DNA of 64,000 nucleotides from Ancylomarina subtilis. GTDB taxonomy: Bacteria > Bacteroidota > Bacteroidia > Bacteroidales > Marinifilaceae. The stretch covers positions 1 through 64,000 of the forward strand of contig NZ_SHKN01000002.1 in NCBI RefSeq assembly GCF_004217115.1, in the 5' to 3' direction. The stretch's first letter is position 1. Each line of letters starts with the position of its first letter. The notes beneath the pieces are model-generated. The model was not told where the DNA came from, ran no database searches, and saw only the letters and a program-made list of their open reading frames with translations. Below, one piece after another: positions 16,558-26,405 of the stretch. Position numbers and translations under genes: made by a program.

Positions 16558-16565
16558 TATTTTTG
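16558..16565 (+). promoter_or_regulatory. -7 promoter element of the 16.6-kb gene
   Basis: TATTTTTG, about 49 bases before the chosen start. The surrounding AAATTTATTATTTTT is repeated upstream of the next gene (19924-19938), where the element is one base off (TATTTTTA). Confidence 0.45.
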
Positions 16566-16613
16566 AGGCTCCTTTGTCAATTTTAATAACCTGGATTGAA
16601 AATTGTGTGCTTC

Positions 16614-19600
16614 ATGAAACATTTCTACATAAAAATATCCCTTTTGTTTTTTTTTCTAACTTTTGTCTTTATTGATGTTTCGGGACAGAGTGTTATATGG
16701 AGTGAGGATTTTTCGTCTTATTCGGGATGGACAGGAATAGATGGTGGGGTATGGCCGTATTATACGAATAGAAATTTAGGTGATTATCCGGCAGGTGTTT
16801 CAAAATGGAGCTTGGATGTGAGTGGATGTACACTTTCAGATGATAATGATTTTGTTCAGTTATTGGGTGATGCTAAATTAAATTTCCAGGATGTAGACGG
16901 AAATGCTTATTGGTATACTGAGGCAATTCCTATATCGAATTATACTGAAGTTGGAATTTCTATCGATCTTGCGGAATCTGGCAATTTAGAAAATCAAGAT
17001 CTCATTGTATGTCATTATAGAATTGATGGTGGTGCATGGGTTAGGTTTAGTAGAAAAAACAATGATTTTGGAACTGCAAAAGCAATACAAACAGGTCTTT
17101 TGGGGAATACCCTTGAAATTAGAGTGAGGGTTGTTAATAATGAAGGGGGTGAAATTCATAGTATTGATAATGTTATTGTCTCCGGTAAATTGAAGAATAC
17201 TGTGATCTTGAGTTCTTCATCGAGTAGTATATCCGAGGGAGGGGGAAGTACAACAATTACTGCGACTATTGCTAGTGTACAATTGGTTGATGTTTTAATT
17301 AATCTTGGATTTTCCGGTAGTGCTTCAGGTTCAGATTATTCGATATCAAATTCACAAATCATAATTCCGGCCGGGAGTTTGACTGCAAGTGTCACTCTTT
17401 CAACTGTAAATGATACGGATATTGAAGGTGATGAAAACCTGACAGTTGATATTAGCAGTGTTGTGAATGGTGTTGAGTCGGGCACTCAACAAGTAAATAT
17501 TATTATTGTTGATGATGATATTCCTTCAACTGACCCGATTCAGGTTGATAATAAAAGCCCTGAGAGTGGGTATACAGCAGATTTACTTGTTGACAATGTT
17601 TTAATTACGGGTTGTCTGACAGCAGATAATATTATTTTTGCTGGAAATGAAGAGTTGGGACTTGGATATTTTGATGCAGGGAGCTCAGATTTTCCACTGA
17701 AATCAGGAATAATTATTTCTACAGGAGAAGTTGAAAAGGCTGAAGGTCCCAATGATGGGAGTAATGCCAGTGAAAATATTGGCGGTGTTTCGGGAGATTA
17801 TGATGTAAATTTATTAACAGGGAATAATGCTTTTGATGCACAGATATTAGAATTTGACTTTGTACCTGCAGGGGATAAATTAGAGTTTCGATATGTTTTT
17901 GCTTCCGAAGAATATCCTGAATATGCATGTGGTAATTATAATGATGTTTTCGGTTTTATTATAAGTGGTCCGGGTATAAATGGACCTTATTCTAATAATG
18001 GTGAAAATATTGCTATTATACCAGGAACAACCGATCAGGAAGTATCTATTAAAAATATCAACAATGGCTGGTGTGGTAATTCTACTTATTATGTCGATGA
18101 GACCGGAGGTTTTGCTACTCGATTTGATGGAAGGACTACAGTTTTAACCGCAAAAGCTGATGTTCAAGCTTGTGAAACTTATCATATTCGATTAATTATT
18201 TCAGATGTCGCTGATGCAAGTTACAATTCGGCCGTTTTTCTGGAAGCGGAAAGTTTTAAGACAAATGAAGTTGTGATTAAAAACGGTATAGGAGGAAGTG
18301 ATGACCTTGAAGTTATGTATGAAGGATGTGACAACAGTTTCCTGAAATTTACAAGAGAAGATAATCTGGATCAAGATTTTACTTTTAATATTACAATTTC
18401 TGGAACAGCCGAGAATGGAATTGATTTTGTTCAAACAAATGCTTCAGGAGATGAATTGGGAGCCTTCCCTAATCAGATTACTATTCCAGCTAATGAAACC
18501 GAAGTGACCTATTACTATAAAGCAATTTCTGATGCTTTAATAGAAGGAGATGAATATTTTAGATTATCATTTTTAAAGAGCTGCCCTTGTAGCTCTACTC
18601 CCGAGTATTATACGAAAGATATCACCATCATTGATGTCCCCGAGATTGAGGCTACTGTGCCAAGTAACGTACAATGTATGTTTGGTACGCCTGTCGCAAC
18701 ACTAACTGTTGAAATGAAAAATCTGTTAGATCCAGCCAATTATGAATATAATCTTGATGGAGGAGCATATCAAAATGATAATGTCTTTACTATAAATAAT
18801 CCAGTTGTTGGTTCGTCTCATATTGTAAGGGTTCAAGATAAATTTTCGTGTAATCCCGCTACAGATTTTACAGTTATTATACCCCCTGTTGTACCTATTG
18901 AGTCTAATGCAGGGCCTGATAAAAATATTTGTGAAGGTGAAACGGTTCAGTTGTCCGGGAGTGGTGGGATATTTTACCAATGGAGCTGTTCTCCAGCTTC
19001 AGGTTTAGCTTACTTAAATAATGCAAATGTATCAAATCCAACGGTTGATGAAAACATACCATTTGGAGTTTATACTTATACCTTAACCGTAAAAGAATCA
19101 GCATCAGCATCAGCTTTTTGTATCTCAACCGATGAGATGATTCTAACTGTAAAAGAAAATGCTCATTTTACAATAGGAGCAGATAAGACTGAATATTGTA
19201 GTGGAGAACAAATTCAGTTAAGTGCTTCAGTACTGAATGCGAGTCAAGGAGATTTTTACTCTTGGATACCTTCGACAGATGTAGATACCCCCAATTCAGC
19301 CAACACGACGGTTACTTATAGCGAAACATCACAAAGCCTTAAGGACTTTTCTTTGAAAGTAACAAAATCGAATGGATGTAATCATACTGAGAATATTAAT
19401 GGTATTTTGATATACCCAACCCCAATTGTTTCACTTAATGCCTCTAGTATTATTTGTACTGAGGGTAATAGTGGGCAGTTAAATATTGATGTTACTGGGG
19501 GGACTCCCTTTGGTTCCAGCCCTTTTTATACATACTCATGGGCTCATGATGGGACCTTAACACAGCCAAGTGCAACAGGCTTAAATGCTGGAAATTATTC

Positions 19601-19691
19601 TGTGACTGTGAGCGATTCTAAATCATGTTCTACGACTAAAAATTTTGATATGAACCAAACACCTAAGCCCATTGGCATCTTTTTTGAATAA
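16614..19691 (+). CDS. Large secreted adhesin-like protein with Calx-beta and choice-of-anchor L domains
   Basis: A 1025-residue exported protein. I chose ATG 16614, giving a clean signal peptide (KISLLFFFLTFVFIDVSG, cleavage near 24). Domains in order: a beta-sandwich type domain starting VIWSEDFSSYSGW (about 27-195); Calx-beta (about 205-300); choice-of-anchor L (about 306-550, with EFRYVFASEEYPEYACG); a second Calx-beta-like segment (about 560-675); then Ig-like modules and a final SprB-like repeat (AGNYSVTVSDSKSC). It has no T9SS C-terminal sorting domain. Instead it ends PKPIGIFFE, a tail shared with the next three secreted genes. First of four spaced adhesin-type genes; probably a surface protein. 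Ligand unknown. Confidence 0.85.
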   Translation: MKHFYIKISLLFFFLTFVFIDVSGQSVIWSEDFSSYSGWTGIDGGVWPYYTNRNLGDYPAGVSKWSLDVSGCTLSDDNDFVQLLGDAKLNFQDVDGNAYWYTEAIPISNYTEVGISIDLAESGNLENQDLIVCHYRIDGGAWVRFSRKNNDFGTAKAIQTGLLGNTLEIRVRVVNNEGGEIHSIDNVIVSGKLKNTVILSSSSSSISEGGGSTTITATIASVQLVDVLINLGFSGSASGSDYSISNSQIIIPAGSLTASVTLSTVNDTDIEGDENLTVDISSVVNGVESGTQQVNIIIVDDDIPSTDPIQVDNKSPESGYTADLLVDNVLITGCLTADNIIFAGNEELGLGYFDAGSSDFPLKSGIIISTGEVEKAEGPNDGSNASENIGGVSGDYDVNLLTGNNAFDAQILEFDFVPAGDKLEFRYVFASEEYPEYACGNYNDVFGFIISGPGINGPYSNNGENIAIIPGTTDQEVSIKNINNGWCGNSTYYVDETGGFATRFDGRTTVLTAKADVQACETYHIRLIISDVADASYNSAVFLEAESFKTNEVVIKNGIGGSDDLEVMYEGCDNSFLKFTREDNLDQDFTFNITISGTAENGIDFVQTNASGDELGAFPNQITIPANETEVTYYYKAISDALIEGDEYFRLSFLKSCPCSSTPEYYTKDITIIDVPEIEATVPSNVQCMFGTPVATLTVEMKNLLDPANYEYNLDGGAYQNDNVFTINNPVVGSSHIVRVQDKFSCNPATDFTVIIPPVVPIESNAGPDKNICEGETVQLSGSGGIFYQWSCSPASGLAYLNNANVSNPTVDENIPFGVYTYTLTVKESASASAFCISTDEMILTVKENAHFTIGADKTEYCSGEQIQLSASVLNASQGDFYSWIPSTDVDTPNSANTTVTYSETSQSLKDFSLKVTKSNGCNHTENINGILIYPTPIVSLNASSIICTEGNSGQLNIDVTGGTPFGSSPFYTYSWAHDGTLTQPSATGLNAGNYSVTVSDSKSCSTTKNFDMNQTPKPIGIFFE

Positions 19692-19980
19692 TTCTTATAC
19701 TGTAATCTGTTTTTTGTATCTGCCTGGTTTTGTTCATTTGTACAATCTAAATTAGAATTTTTATCTAATCAATTTTGATTAAAGACTCGGAGTTGTATTT
19801 TTTTTAAGATTTAATGTTATCAAGTCTTAACAAACATCTCGTTTAACTAATAATAAATCTACTGTAATTAAAGGATTTTTGAGGATAAAATTATGTTTTC
19901 ATTTTTAAGGCTTTGTAAGCAAATTTATTATTTTTAGACCCCTGTTTGGTTTAAATATCTGTTTTGAAACTGTGTGCTTC
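19692..19980 (+). other. Intergenic region with a promoter segment duplicated from the gene before
   Basis: About 289 AT-rich bases. The last ~60 resemble the bases before the gene at 16.6 kb: AAATTTATTATTTTT and the shared CTGTGTGCTTCATGAA-like start region. This points to a duplication that included the promoter and signal-peptide start. No gene is seen in it. Confidence 0.55.
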
Positions 19981-22644
19981 ATGAATTATCTCTACATCAA
20001 ATTTACTTTACTTCTTTTTTCTATTTGTTTTTTCACCAATTCTCTGTCAGCGCAGATTATTATGCCTGCAGGTACAACGTCTATGGATGTTAAAGGAGGC
20101 GAATTGTTTTACGATGGGGGTGGTGTTAATAACGATTATACCAGTAATGAAGATAGAACTGTAACATTTAGAGTTCCTGCAGGGGCATTTATTAGAGTTG
20201 TCTTTAATCAATTTGATCTTGAAGCTCAAAGTAATTGTAATTGGGATTGGTTGAAGATATTTGATGGAAATGATACTAGTGCTTCAGAATTTGGAACTTA
20301 TTGTGGAACCAATAGTCCCGGGACAATAATTTCAACAGGAAATAGTCTCACCTTTCAATTTCATTCTGATTACTCAGTAGTAAAATCGGGATGGGAAGCG
20401 CTAATCGAAGTGTTGATAACTGTTGATTTGGCAAAGTCTTTCGACGAGTCATGTGCCGGGAGCAATGATGGATTGATTCAGTTTTACGAAACAACACCAG
20501 GTATTGATACTGACCTTGAATTTAGTATTGATGCGGGAGTTTCCTGGCAGGATAGCCCTGTTTTTACAGGATTGTCTGCGGGAAACTACAATCTTCAAAT
20601 CCGATTGCCTGGAGGTGGATCCGTTTCACCTAATTATCCGCTGACAATAGGCACGGCAACCAATTTAAATATAAGTATTGATACAAAAACGGATTCGAAT
20701 TGCAATACTGAAGATGGTAATATAGATGTAACCATTAGTGGTGGGAGAAGTGGGAGTTTGATTACCAATGGGGCGACAGGAATGCTTGATTTGCAAAGTT
20801 CATTTATGTCGAATCTAGGTTCCTTTACTATGGAAGGATGGGTGAAATTGGGTGCAGCCCGATCAACCTACACCGGACAGAAGAGTTTCTTTGGGCAAAA
20901 TGATGCCATTGAATTTGGTTTCGAAAATGGAAACTTAGCCTGTTGGACAGCTGGAGGTGGGCGTGTTGATTATTCAATATCGAATTATCCTGACGATATG
21001 AAATGGCATCATGTTGCAGTTGTTGGTACTGGTTTAAACCTGATTCTTTATCTGGATGGAAATGAAGTTAGTCGTAGTTCCAATTCAACAGGTAATTATG
21101 GCAGCAATACCAGTTTTACAACTAAAATAGGCGCCGGGGTTTGGGATCCTGGAATAACATCAGAACCCTTTAATGGTGTTTTTTCGCATGTGCGATTTTG
21201 GAATGCGGCAAGAAGTCAAACACAGATTAGTACATGGAAAGATCAAAGTGTATTGGGAGATGAGCAAAATCTAATGGCTGTGTATAAATTGGATGTGCCA
21301 CCGGATGGAGATAAAATATATGGTATTGGAAGCAGGGGGACTGTTGCGATTATGAATAGTGGAGCAACTTGGTCTGATATTGATCCTGTTTATACCTTTG
21401 CATGGACAGGACCCAATGGATTTACATCTTCAGATGAAGATTTAACTGCAATTGGTGCAGGTTTGTATAGCATACTTGTTACTGATTTAAACTTATGCTC
21501 GGCAAGTCAGGATGTTACTGTTGGGGAGTTGTCTAATTTAGTTGTGTCTGAAATGCATACGCCGATTTTATGTCATGGTGGAAGTACAATTGTTAATATT
21601 TCTGCTACAGGAGGAGTTGCTCCCTATACAGGTATTGGTGATTTTACACAGTTTGCAGGAGAAACAACTTATACTGTTTCGGATAATAATGGTTGCTCCG
21701 ATACCTACACTATAATTCTTGACGATGTGGATGCTTTGGCTCTTTCTTCGTCAATTTCAAAGGATCCAATTTGCGAAGGTGAAGATGTGACGATTTCTCT
21801 TGATGATCCGGGAGATTATTCGGTGAATTTTAGTGGAAGTAATGATTATATTTTGATTCCCAATTCTTCTGATATAAATACAGGAAGTTCTGTTGATTTG
21901 CGAACGGTTATGATGTGGTTTATGCCAGATAATACCTCGCAACGACAAGTGCTTTATGAAGAGGGAGGTGGTGTTAATGGTTTCTCGGTATATATCGAAA
22001 ACAACAAAATAAATGCTTACGGATGGAATAATAATAGCTCATGGACCAGTCTTGGTGGAGATATCGTTACTGATAAATGGCAGCATGTCTGTTTTACTTG
22101 GAACAGTGCAGGTGCTTCAAATGAACGATTTAAGGTCTATTTGAATGGGATATTGGTTGGACAAACAAATGGTAATACTATGCCTGCACATAGTGGTGAC
22201 ATACGTATAGGACAGGCAGCAAATTTAAGACTCCCAAATAATTCAACCGGTTCTGGTTATTTCTATTCTGGAAATATTGATGAATTTCGATTATGGAATG
22301 CAGAGCTGACACTATCACAGATCCAGACTGAAATGACTACGATGATACCTAACTCTGCAAGTCTGATTGTCCACTATAATTTTAATGATCAAGGTACGCC
22401 TATAGTTACCGACATCACGGGTGGAAATTCTGGCAGTATTAATGGTACTGTAAACTATGTGTCGGATTATGCTTTTTTATGGAATGATCCAACGGCATCC
22501 ACAAGCCTTGGAGTAGATGTGAGACCTTCGGCTGAGACAACTTATACGGTAACTGCAACCAATGAACATGGCTGTGTAAGTACAAAGCAGCTAACGGTTC
22601 ATGTTAACCCAAAACCCAAACCCATAGGCATCTTCTTTGAATAG
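19981..22644 (+). CDS. Secreted CUB and LamG-domain protein with shared C-terminal tail
   Basis: An 887-residue exported protein, read from ATG 19981 with signal peptide IKFTLLLFSICFFTNSLSA. Domains in order: a CUB domain (about 27-145, NWDWLKIFDG, FGTYCGTNSPGT); SprB-like repeats; a LamG/concanavalin-like domain (about 263-446, FTMEGWVKLG, MKWHHVAVVG); SprB-like modules (AWTGPNGFTSS, AAGLYSIL-type); a second LamG domain (about 612-803, DKWQHVCFTW, GNIDEFRLWN); and a last Ig-like module. It ends PKPKPIGIFFE. CUB and LamG domains bind carbohydrate or protein in other systems, so adhesion is likely. No T9SS sorting domain is present. The CUB domain is paralogous to that of the next gene. Confidence 0.85.
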   Translation: MNYLYIKFTLLLFSICFFTNSLSAQIIMPAGTTSMDVKGGELFYDGGGVNNDYTSNEDRTVTFRVPAGAFIRVVFNQFDLEAQSNCNWDWLKIFDGNDTSASEFGTYCGTNSPGTIISTGNSLTFQFHSDYSVVKSGWEALIEVLITVDLAKSFDESCAGSNDGLIQFYETTPGIDTDLEFSIDAGVSWQDSPVFTGLSAGNYNLQIRLPGGGSVSPNYPLTIGTATNLNISIDTKTDSNCNTEDGNIDVTISGGRSGSLITNGATGMLDLQSSFMSNLGSFTMEGWVKLGAARSTYTGQKSFFGQNDAIEFGFENGNLACWTAGGGRVDYSISNYPDDMKWHHVAVVGTGLNLILYLDGNEVSRSSNSTGNYGSNTSFTTKIGAGVWDPGITSEPFNGVFSHVRFWNAARSQTQISTWKDQSVLGDEQNLMAVYKLDVPPDGDKIYGIGSRGTVAIMNSGATWSDIDPVYTFAWTGPNGFTSSDEDLTAIGAGLYSILVTDLNLCSASQDVTVGELSNLVVSEMHTPILCHGGSTIVNISATGGVAPYTGIGDFTQFAGETTYTVSDNNGCSDTYTIILDDVDALALSSSISKDPICEGEDVTISLDDPGDYSVNFSGSNDYILIPNSSDINTGSSVDLRTVMMWFMPDNTSQRQVLYEEGGGVNGFSVYIENNKINAYGWNNNSSWTSLGGDIVTDKWQHVCFTWNSAGASNERFKVYLNGILVGQTNGNTMPAHSGDIRIGQAANLRLPNNSTGSGYFYSGNIDEFRLWNAELTLSQIQTEMTTMIPNSASLIVHYNFNDQGTPIVTDITGGNSGSINGTVNYVSDYAFLWNDPTASTSLGVDVRPSAETTYTVTATNEHGCVSTKQLTVHVNPKPKPIGIFFE

Positions 22645-23194
22645 AATTCCTGCTTCTTTGTGATTTATAGGTTGAAGGCGTATGATGAAACAAAATTAGC
22701 CCATCTTATCTGTGCAAAGATAAGCTGTTTTTGTAGAGTTCTACCCATGTGGCTGCTGAGCTGAGTTTTAATTCCGCGTTCCAAAAGAAAAGGAAGAGAT
22801 GTGTATACTTCGATGCATCCAGTTCAAGTGTGTATGTTTCATTTTGGCGAATTGCCGAACAGGTTAATTCGTCTCCCTTTAATTCAAGTCGAAGTCCAAA
22901 TATTTTCTTCCTATTATCTCTCTATTAAATTCCAATCAACACTGGGAATATCCAGATTTGTTCCATTTTTGATCCGGACTTGTACCAGTTTTGAAATAGA
23001 GTATTCAAAGTATAATTGTAATAATAAAACAGGGGTATGGATCAATCAACTCACCCAAGTAGATGATTTATTGTTTTGATATTTTGCAGTTTGCGATTTA
23101 TATTATGATATAAATTAATTTGTTAATGTTCTTTTTTATGCTATTTTAGACTGTTGTATTTGTGTTCTTGTTAAGTCCACCCAAAGTTGATGTT
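22645..23194 (+). other. Intergenic region without a supported gene
   Basis: About 550 bases. A small hairpin CTTATCT...AGATAAG (22705-22724) followed by CTGTTTTTG may terminate the preceding gene. A 92-codon frame at 22801-23079 has no recognisable features and atypical composition for a secreted or soluble protein, so I do not call it. No duplicated promoter is evident. Confidence 0.5.
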
Positions 23195-24550
23195 ATGAAA
23201 GAAACTTTTAGGCTTAGTCGTATTTTTGGTTTTTATTCAATTTTTATTGTCTTCATGCTCCTGTTTGATTCTTTTAATTTAGAAGCTCAATCTAATATTA
23301 TTATTGGGAGTGCCTCTTCGGTAACAGTTCAGGATGGGGATTATTTTTATGATGATGGCTTTAATAATAATTATAAAAAGAAAAAAGATTACACGATAAC
23401 TTTTAATGTGCCTTCAGGATCATCTATTAATGTTGTTTTTGAATCGTTTTCAGTAGAGCTGCACTCTAATTGCAATTACGATTGGTTGAAGATTTTTGAT
23501 GGGTCGAGTGTTAGTTCCACTTTATTAGGGACTTATTGCGGTACGAATTCTCCAGGGACTGTATCCTCGACAGGTGAGGCTTTGACTTTTCAATGGCATT
23601 CTGATAATTCAGTTCAGTATGCCGGGTGGAAAGCTCAAATTCAAGTTGTCTCAGCATCAGCTCCACCTGTAATTGTTGCAAATGGGAGTCAGACTTATTG
23701 CCAGGGTGATATGCCTTTGTCCATAGCAGAATCCATTTCTATCTCTGATCCTGATCCTGGTGATACGCAACTTAATGCCATGTCAATTCAAATCTCATCC
23801 GGATACCAGAATGGTGAAGATTTATTGAGTATTACGGGGACGCACCCCAATATCACAAGCAGCTGGGATCTTGCTTCGGGGAGATTAACATTAACAGGAC
23901 CGGCTGCATTTTCTGAATTTGAGGCAGCCATTTTGGCTGTTCAATATTCAAATAGTAGTAGTTCGCTCACTGCAGGTCAAAGAACGTTTTCAATTACATT
24001 GGAAGAAGCCAATTATTTAGCCGAGAGTGGCCATTTTTATGAATTTGTACCTTATGTTGGAATACGTTGGGACGATGCCAGGGATGCTGCCGCTTTACGG
24101 ACATATTATGGTTTGCAGGGGTATTTGGCTACGCTTTCATCTCAGGCAGAATCTGATTTGGCCGGAGCTCAAATTTCGGGTGCAGGCTGGTTGGGCGGTA
24201 GTGATCAAGATACAGAAGGGGTTTGGATGTGGATGACAGGACCTGAAGCTGGAACTGTATTTTGGAATGGAGGGGCTGGCGGAAGTAGTCCTAATTTTGC
24301 ATTTTGGAATTCTGGTGAGCCCAACAATGTTGGATCAGGTGGAGAAGATTATGTCCATATTACTGATAATAGTATTGGTATTCAGGGGTCCTGGAATGAT
24401 TTGCCAATAGCTGGGGGAAGTGGTGCGTATCAGCCTAAAGGCTATGTTGTTGAATATGGTGGTTTGCCAGGAGATCCGGTTCTCCAAATATCTGCAACCA
24501 CGACTATAACCGTTGGTGTAGCACCTTCACCTGTAGGAATATTTCATTAG
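23195..24550 (+). CDS. Secreted CUB and C-type lectin-like protein with shared C-terminal tail
   Basis: A 451-residue exported protein. ATG 23195 is preferred over a TTG-type frame opening at 23162 because it gives a normal signal peptide ending near FNLEAQ. Domains: CUB (about 33-148, NYDWLKIFDGSS, LGTYCGTNSPGT); a cadherin-like or repeat segment (about 160-270, SISDPDPGDTQL); then a C-type lectin-like domain (about 275-432) with GWLGGSDQDTEGVWMWMTG, the EPN motif in SGEPNN and the WND motif in SWNDLP. In known lectins EPN with WND marks a calcium site favouring mannose-type sugars, so glycan binding is a fair inference. The protein ends PSPVGIFH, the same tail as its neighbours, and has no T9SS domain. 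Confidence 0.85.
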   Translation: MKETFRLSRIFGFYSIFIVFMLLFDSFNLEAQSNIIIGSASSVTVQDGDYFYDDGFNNNYKKKKDYTITFNVPSGSSINVVFESFSVELHSNCNYDWLKIFDGSSVSSTLLGTYCGTNSPGTVSSTGEALTFQWHSDNSVQYAGWKAQIQVVSASAPPVIVANGSQTYCQGDMPLSIAESISISDPDPGDTQLNAMSIQISSGYQNGEDLLSITGTHPNITSSWDLASGRLTLTGPAAFSEFEAAILAVQYSNSSSSLTAGQRTFSITLEEANYLAESGHFYEFVPYVGIRWDDARDAAALRTYYGLQGYLATLSSQAESDLAGAQISGAGWLGGSDQDTEGVWMWMTGPEAGTVFWNGGAGGSSPNFAFWNSGEPNNVGSGGEDYVHITDNSIGIQGSWNDLPIAGGSGAYQPKGYVVEYGGLPGDPVLQISATTTITVGVAPSPVGIFH

Positions 24551-24703
24551 TAATAATAAATGATTGTTTTTTGTCTGATTTTTATCTTTATAACAGATAT
24601 AAAGAAAATCTTTTTTTAATCTTACATCTATTTGATAGGATCCGTGTTGTAATATGCTGTTGAGTCATGATAATCTAATAATGACTACTGTTTAATCTAG
24701 TAA

Positions 24704-24711
24704 TATTTTTG
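24704..24711 (+). promoter_or_regulatory. -7 promoter element of the 24.8-kb gene
   Basis: TATTTTTG, 53 bases before the start codon; no exact TTTG -33 partner. Confidence 0.4.
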
Positions 24712-24763
24712 TATTCGATTTAGTTTTCTTAAATTGAGTTGCTTACTTAGATATTTAGGTATT

Positions 24764-25687
24764 ATGAAGAATTATATACTTCTTTTTTTGATTGTGTTTT
24801 GTAGTAGTGAATTTCAACTTTTAGCAGCTCTTTTACCCGCTCCCGGGCAAACTCCAATTACGATTACAACTGAAGATGATCGGCGCTCAGATCCGAATCC
24901 GGACCTTATTCTCAATAAAAACCTTCTTACAATTACGGGAACTGGGAAATTACTGGTGAGAAATCTGACAGTCGATAATAATTCTGATGTTGTTATTCAA
25001 TCGGGGGGTGTTTTAATCGTAGAAGGCGATTTGCTCACTGAAAATAAAATGACAATTGATGCGGGAGGGACTCTCATCGTATTAGGAAACTTTGTTCATA
25101 CAGGTTCCGATACCAATCAGGGTGGTTTTACAAGTTCGGATCCGTCCAATGTTTATATTCTTGGGACGATTGATGGATATGATGATGGTAATCATCTGAA
25201 TCCGGATTTGTATCCGGTTTTGCAGTGTGATTATGATCCCAATAATGATTCAGGATTAACTGATTATTTAAATAATTGTAATTATGGAGGAGAAATTGAC
25301 TTGATGACGAACCCAATCTATCAATCGATCTGTGGTGAAAATTTCGAGGGGGGTGTCATTTCGCAAGATCAGGAAATTTGTGATGGTAATTCTCCTGATC
25401 AATTCTTAAGTGTTTCACCTGCGACTACTTCAGGAAATCCAACAACATTTACTTATCAATGGTATTATACAACAGTTCTGAATTCTAATCCGGAAACCGA
25501 TCTTGCAGATTGGATTCTAATTAATGGAGCCGATCAGCTTGATTATACCCCTGATATCGGTACAATTGCTCAGACCACTTTTTTTGTTCGTCAGGCAGGT
25601 AAGGGGGCAGGTTGTGTGACTTACTCCAATATTCTGACAATTGATATTGTGGCAGGTCCCAGTCCTGTTGGGATATTTCATGAGTGA
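24764..25687 (+). CDS. Secreted short-solenoid protein with shared C-terminal tail
   Basis: A 307-residue exported protein from ATG 24764, with signal peptide LLFLIVFCSSEFQLLA. Residues about 45-115 are a run of short hydrophobic strands (LLTITGTGKLLVRNLTV, VVIQSGGVLIVEGDLL, MTIDAGGTLIVLGNF), looking like a small beta-solenoid. The second half (about 205-300) is an Ig-like module (FTYQWYYTT, LADWILINGADQLDYTP). It ends AGPSPVGIFHE. It is the fourth and smallest of the spaced genes sharing this tail. Its stop codon lies 25 bases from the convergent HAD phosphatase gene. Function unknown; a structural or binding surface part is inferred from context. Confidence 0.78.
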   Translation: MKNYILLFLIVFCSSEFQLLAALLPAPGQTPITITTEDDRRSDPNPDLILNKNLLTITGTGKLLVRNLTVDNNSDVVIQSGGVLIVEGDLLTENKMTIDAGGTLIVLGNFVHTGSDTNQGGFTSSDPSNVYILGTIDGYDDGNHLNPDLYPVLQCDYDPNNDSGLTDYLNNCNYGGEIDLMTNPIYQSICGENFEGGVISQDQEICDGNSPDQFLSVSPATTSGNPTTFTYQWYYTTVLNSNPETDLADWILINGADQLDYTPDIGTIAQTTFFVRQAGKGAGCVTYSNILTIDIVAGPSPVGIFHE

Positions 25688-25712
25688 TGACTTAAAGAAC
25701 CTTACTCTTGAT

Positions 25713-26405
25713 TTAAAAAATATCAATCAATTCTTTTAAGTTTTCAATCTCAAAAGTTAGTTTCTCATCGTGATTTGCTTTTTTGGGATTGAAATAGATG
25801 TGATCCATGCCCATATCACGAGCCCCTTTTATATCCGTACTTAAATCGTCTCCAATCATGATGCTCTGTTCTATTTGTGCGCCAGTTTGCTTTAAGGCAT
25901 ACTCGAAAATCTGAGCGTGAGGTTTATTTGCGCCTGCATTTTCAGATGTGATGATTTGATTGAAATATTTTTCAAGCTTTGAATTCTGTAATTTTCGTCC
26001 TTGCACCTCATTAAAACCATTGGTGATAATATGGAGTTGATAGTTTTTGTTTTTTAGGTATTCCAGGCACTCATGGGTGTTTGGGAACACCTCAGTCTGA
26101 AGGGGGCTGAGGTCTATAAAATCGTGAGCAATTTCCTTTGCTAAACCCAGATCATCAAGTCCGGCTTCTTTGAGTGTCAAATAAAATCGTCTGTATGAGA
26201 GCTCTTCTTTTTCTATACGATTCTGATAATAGGCTAACCAGAGCTTTTTATTGTGATATTCATAGCGTGACTTAAAAAACAAAAAATTACCAAACGTATT
26301 TTGGAGACTGTAGTCTCTAAATAGTTGTTTGAGTGTCTTTTCAGAATTTTTATCAAAATCCCAAAGGGTTCTGTCCAGATCGAAAAATATATTTTGATAT
26401 TTCAT
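25713..26405 (-). CDS. HAD-superfamily phosphatase, YjjG-like (noncanonical pyrimidine nucleotidase type)
   Basis: A 230-residue cytoplasmic phosphatase. HAD motif I is FFDLDRTLWDFD (7-18), with the nucleophile Asp in DLDRT. Motif II is HIITNGFNEVQGRK, and motifs III-IV are GANKPHAQIFEYAL and MIGDDLSTDIKGARDMGMDH. A helical cap lies between motifs I and II, as in the YjjG group, which hydrolyses nucleoside monophosphates including noncanonical pyrimidines. It is the only non-secreted gene inside the surface-protein island and lies on the opposite strand, so it is probably unrelated to the neighbours. Confidence 0.88.
   Translation of the reverse strand: MKYQNIFFDLDRTLWDFDKNSEKTLKQLFRDYSLQNTFGNFLFFKSRYEYHNKKLWLAYYQNRIEKEELSYRRFYLTLKEAGLDDLGLAKEIAHDFIDLSPLQTEVFPNTHECLEYLKNKNYQLHIITNGFNEVQGRKLQNSKLEKYFNQIITSENAGANKPHAQIFEYALKQTGAQIEQSIMIGDDLSTDIKGARDMGMDHIYFNPKKANHDEKLTFEIENLKELIDIF

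Noticed and set aside
16596-16613. Upstream TTG start for the first adhesin gene
   Set aside because: It would add six residues before the better ATG at 16614 and spoil the signal peptide; the paralogous gene starts at the corresponding ATG.
22801-23079. A 92-codon frame between two secreted-protein genes
   Set aside because: No signal peptide, domain or promoter is recognisable; composition looks like translated intergenic DNA.
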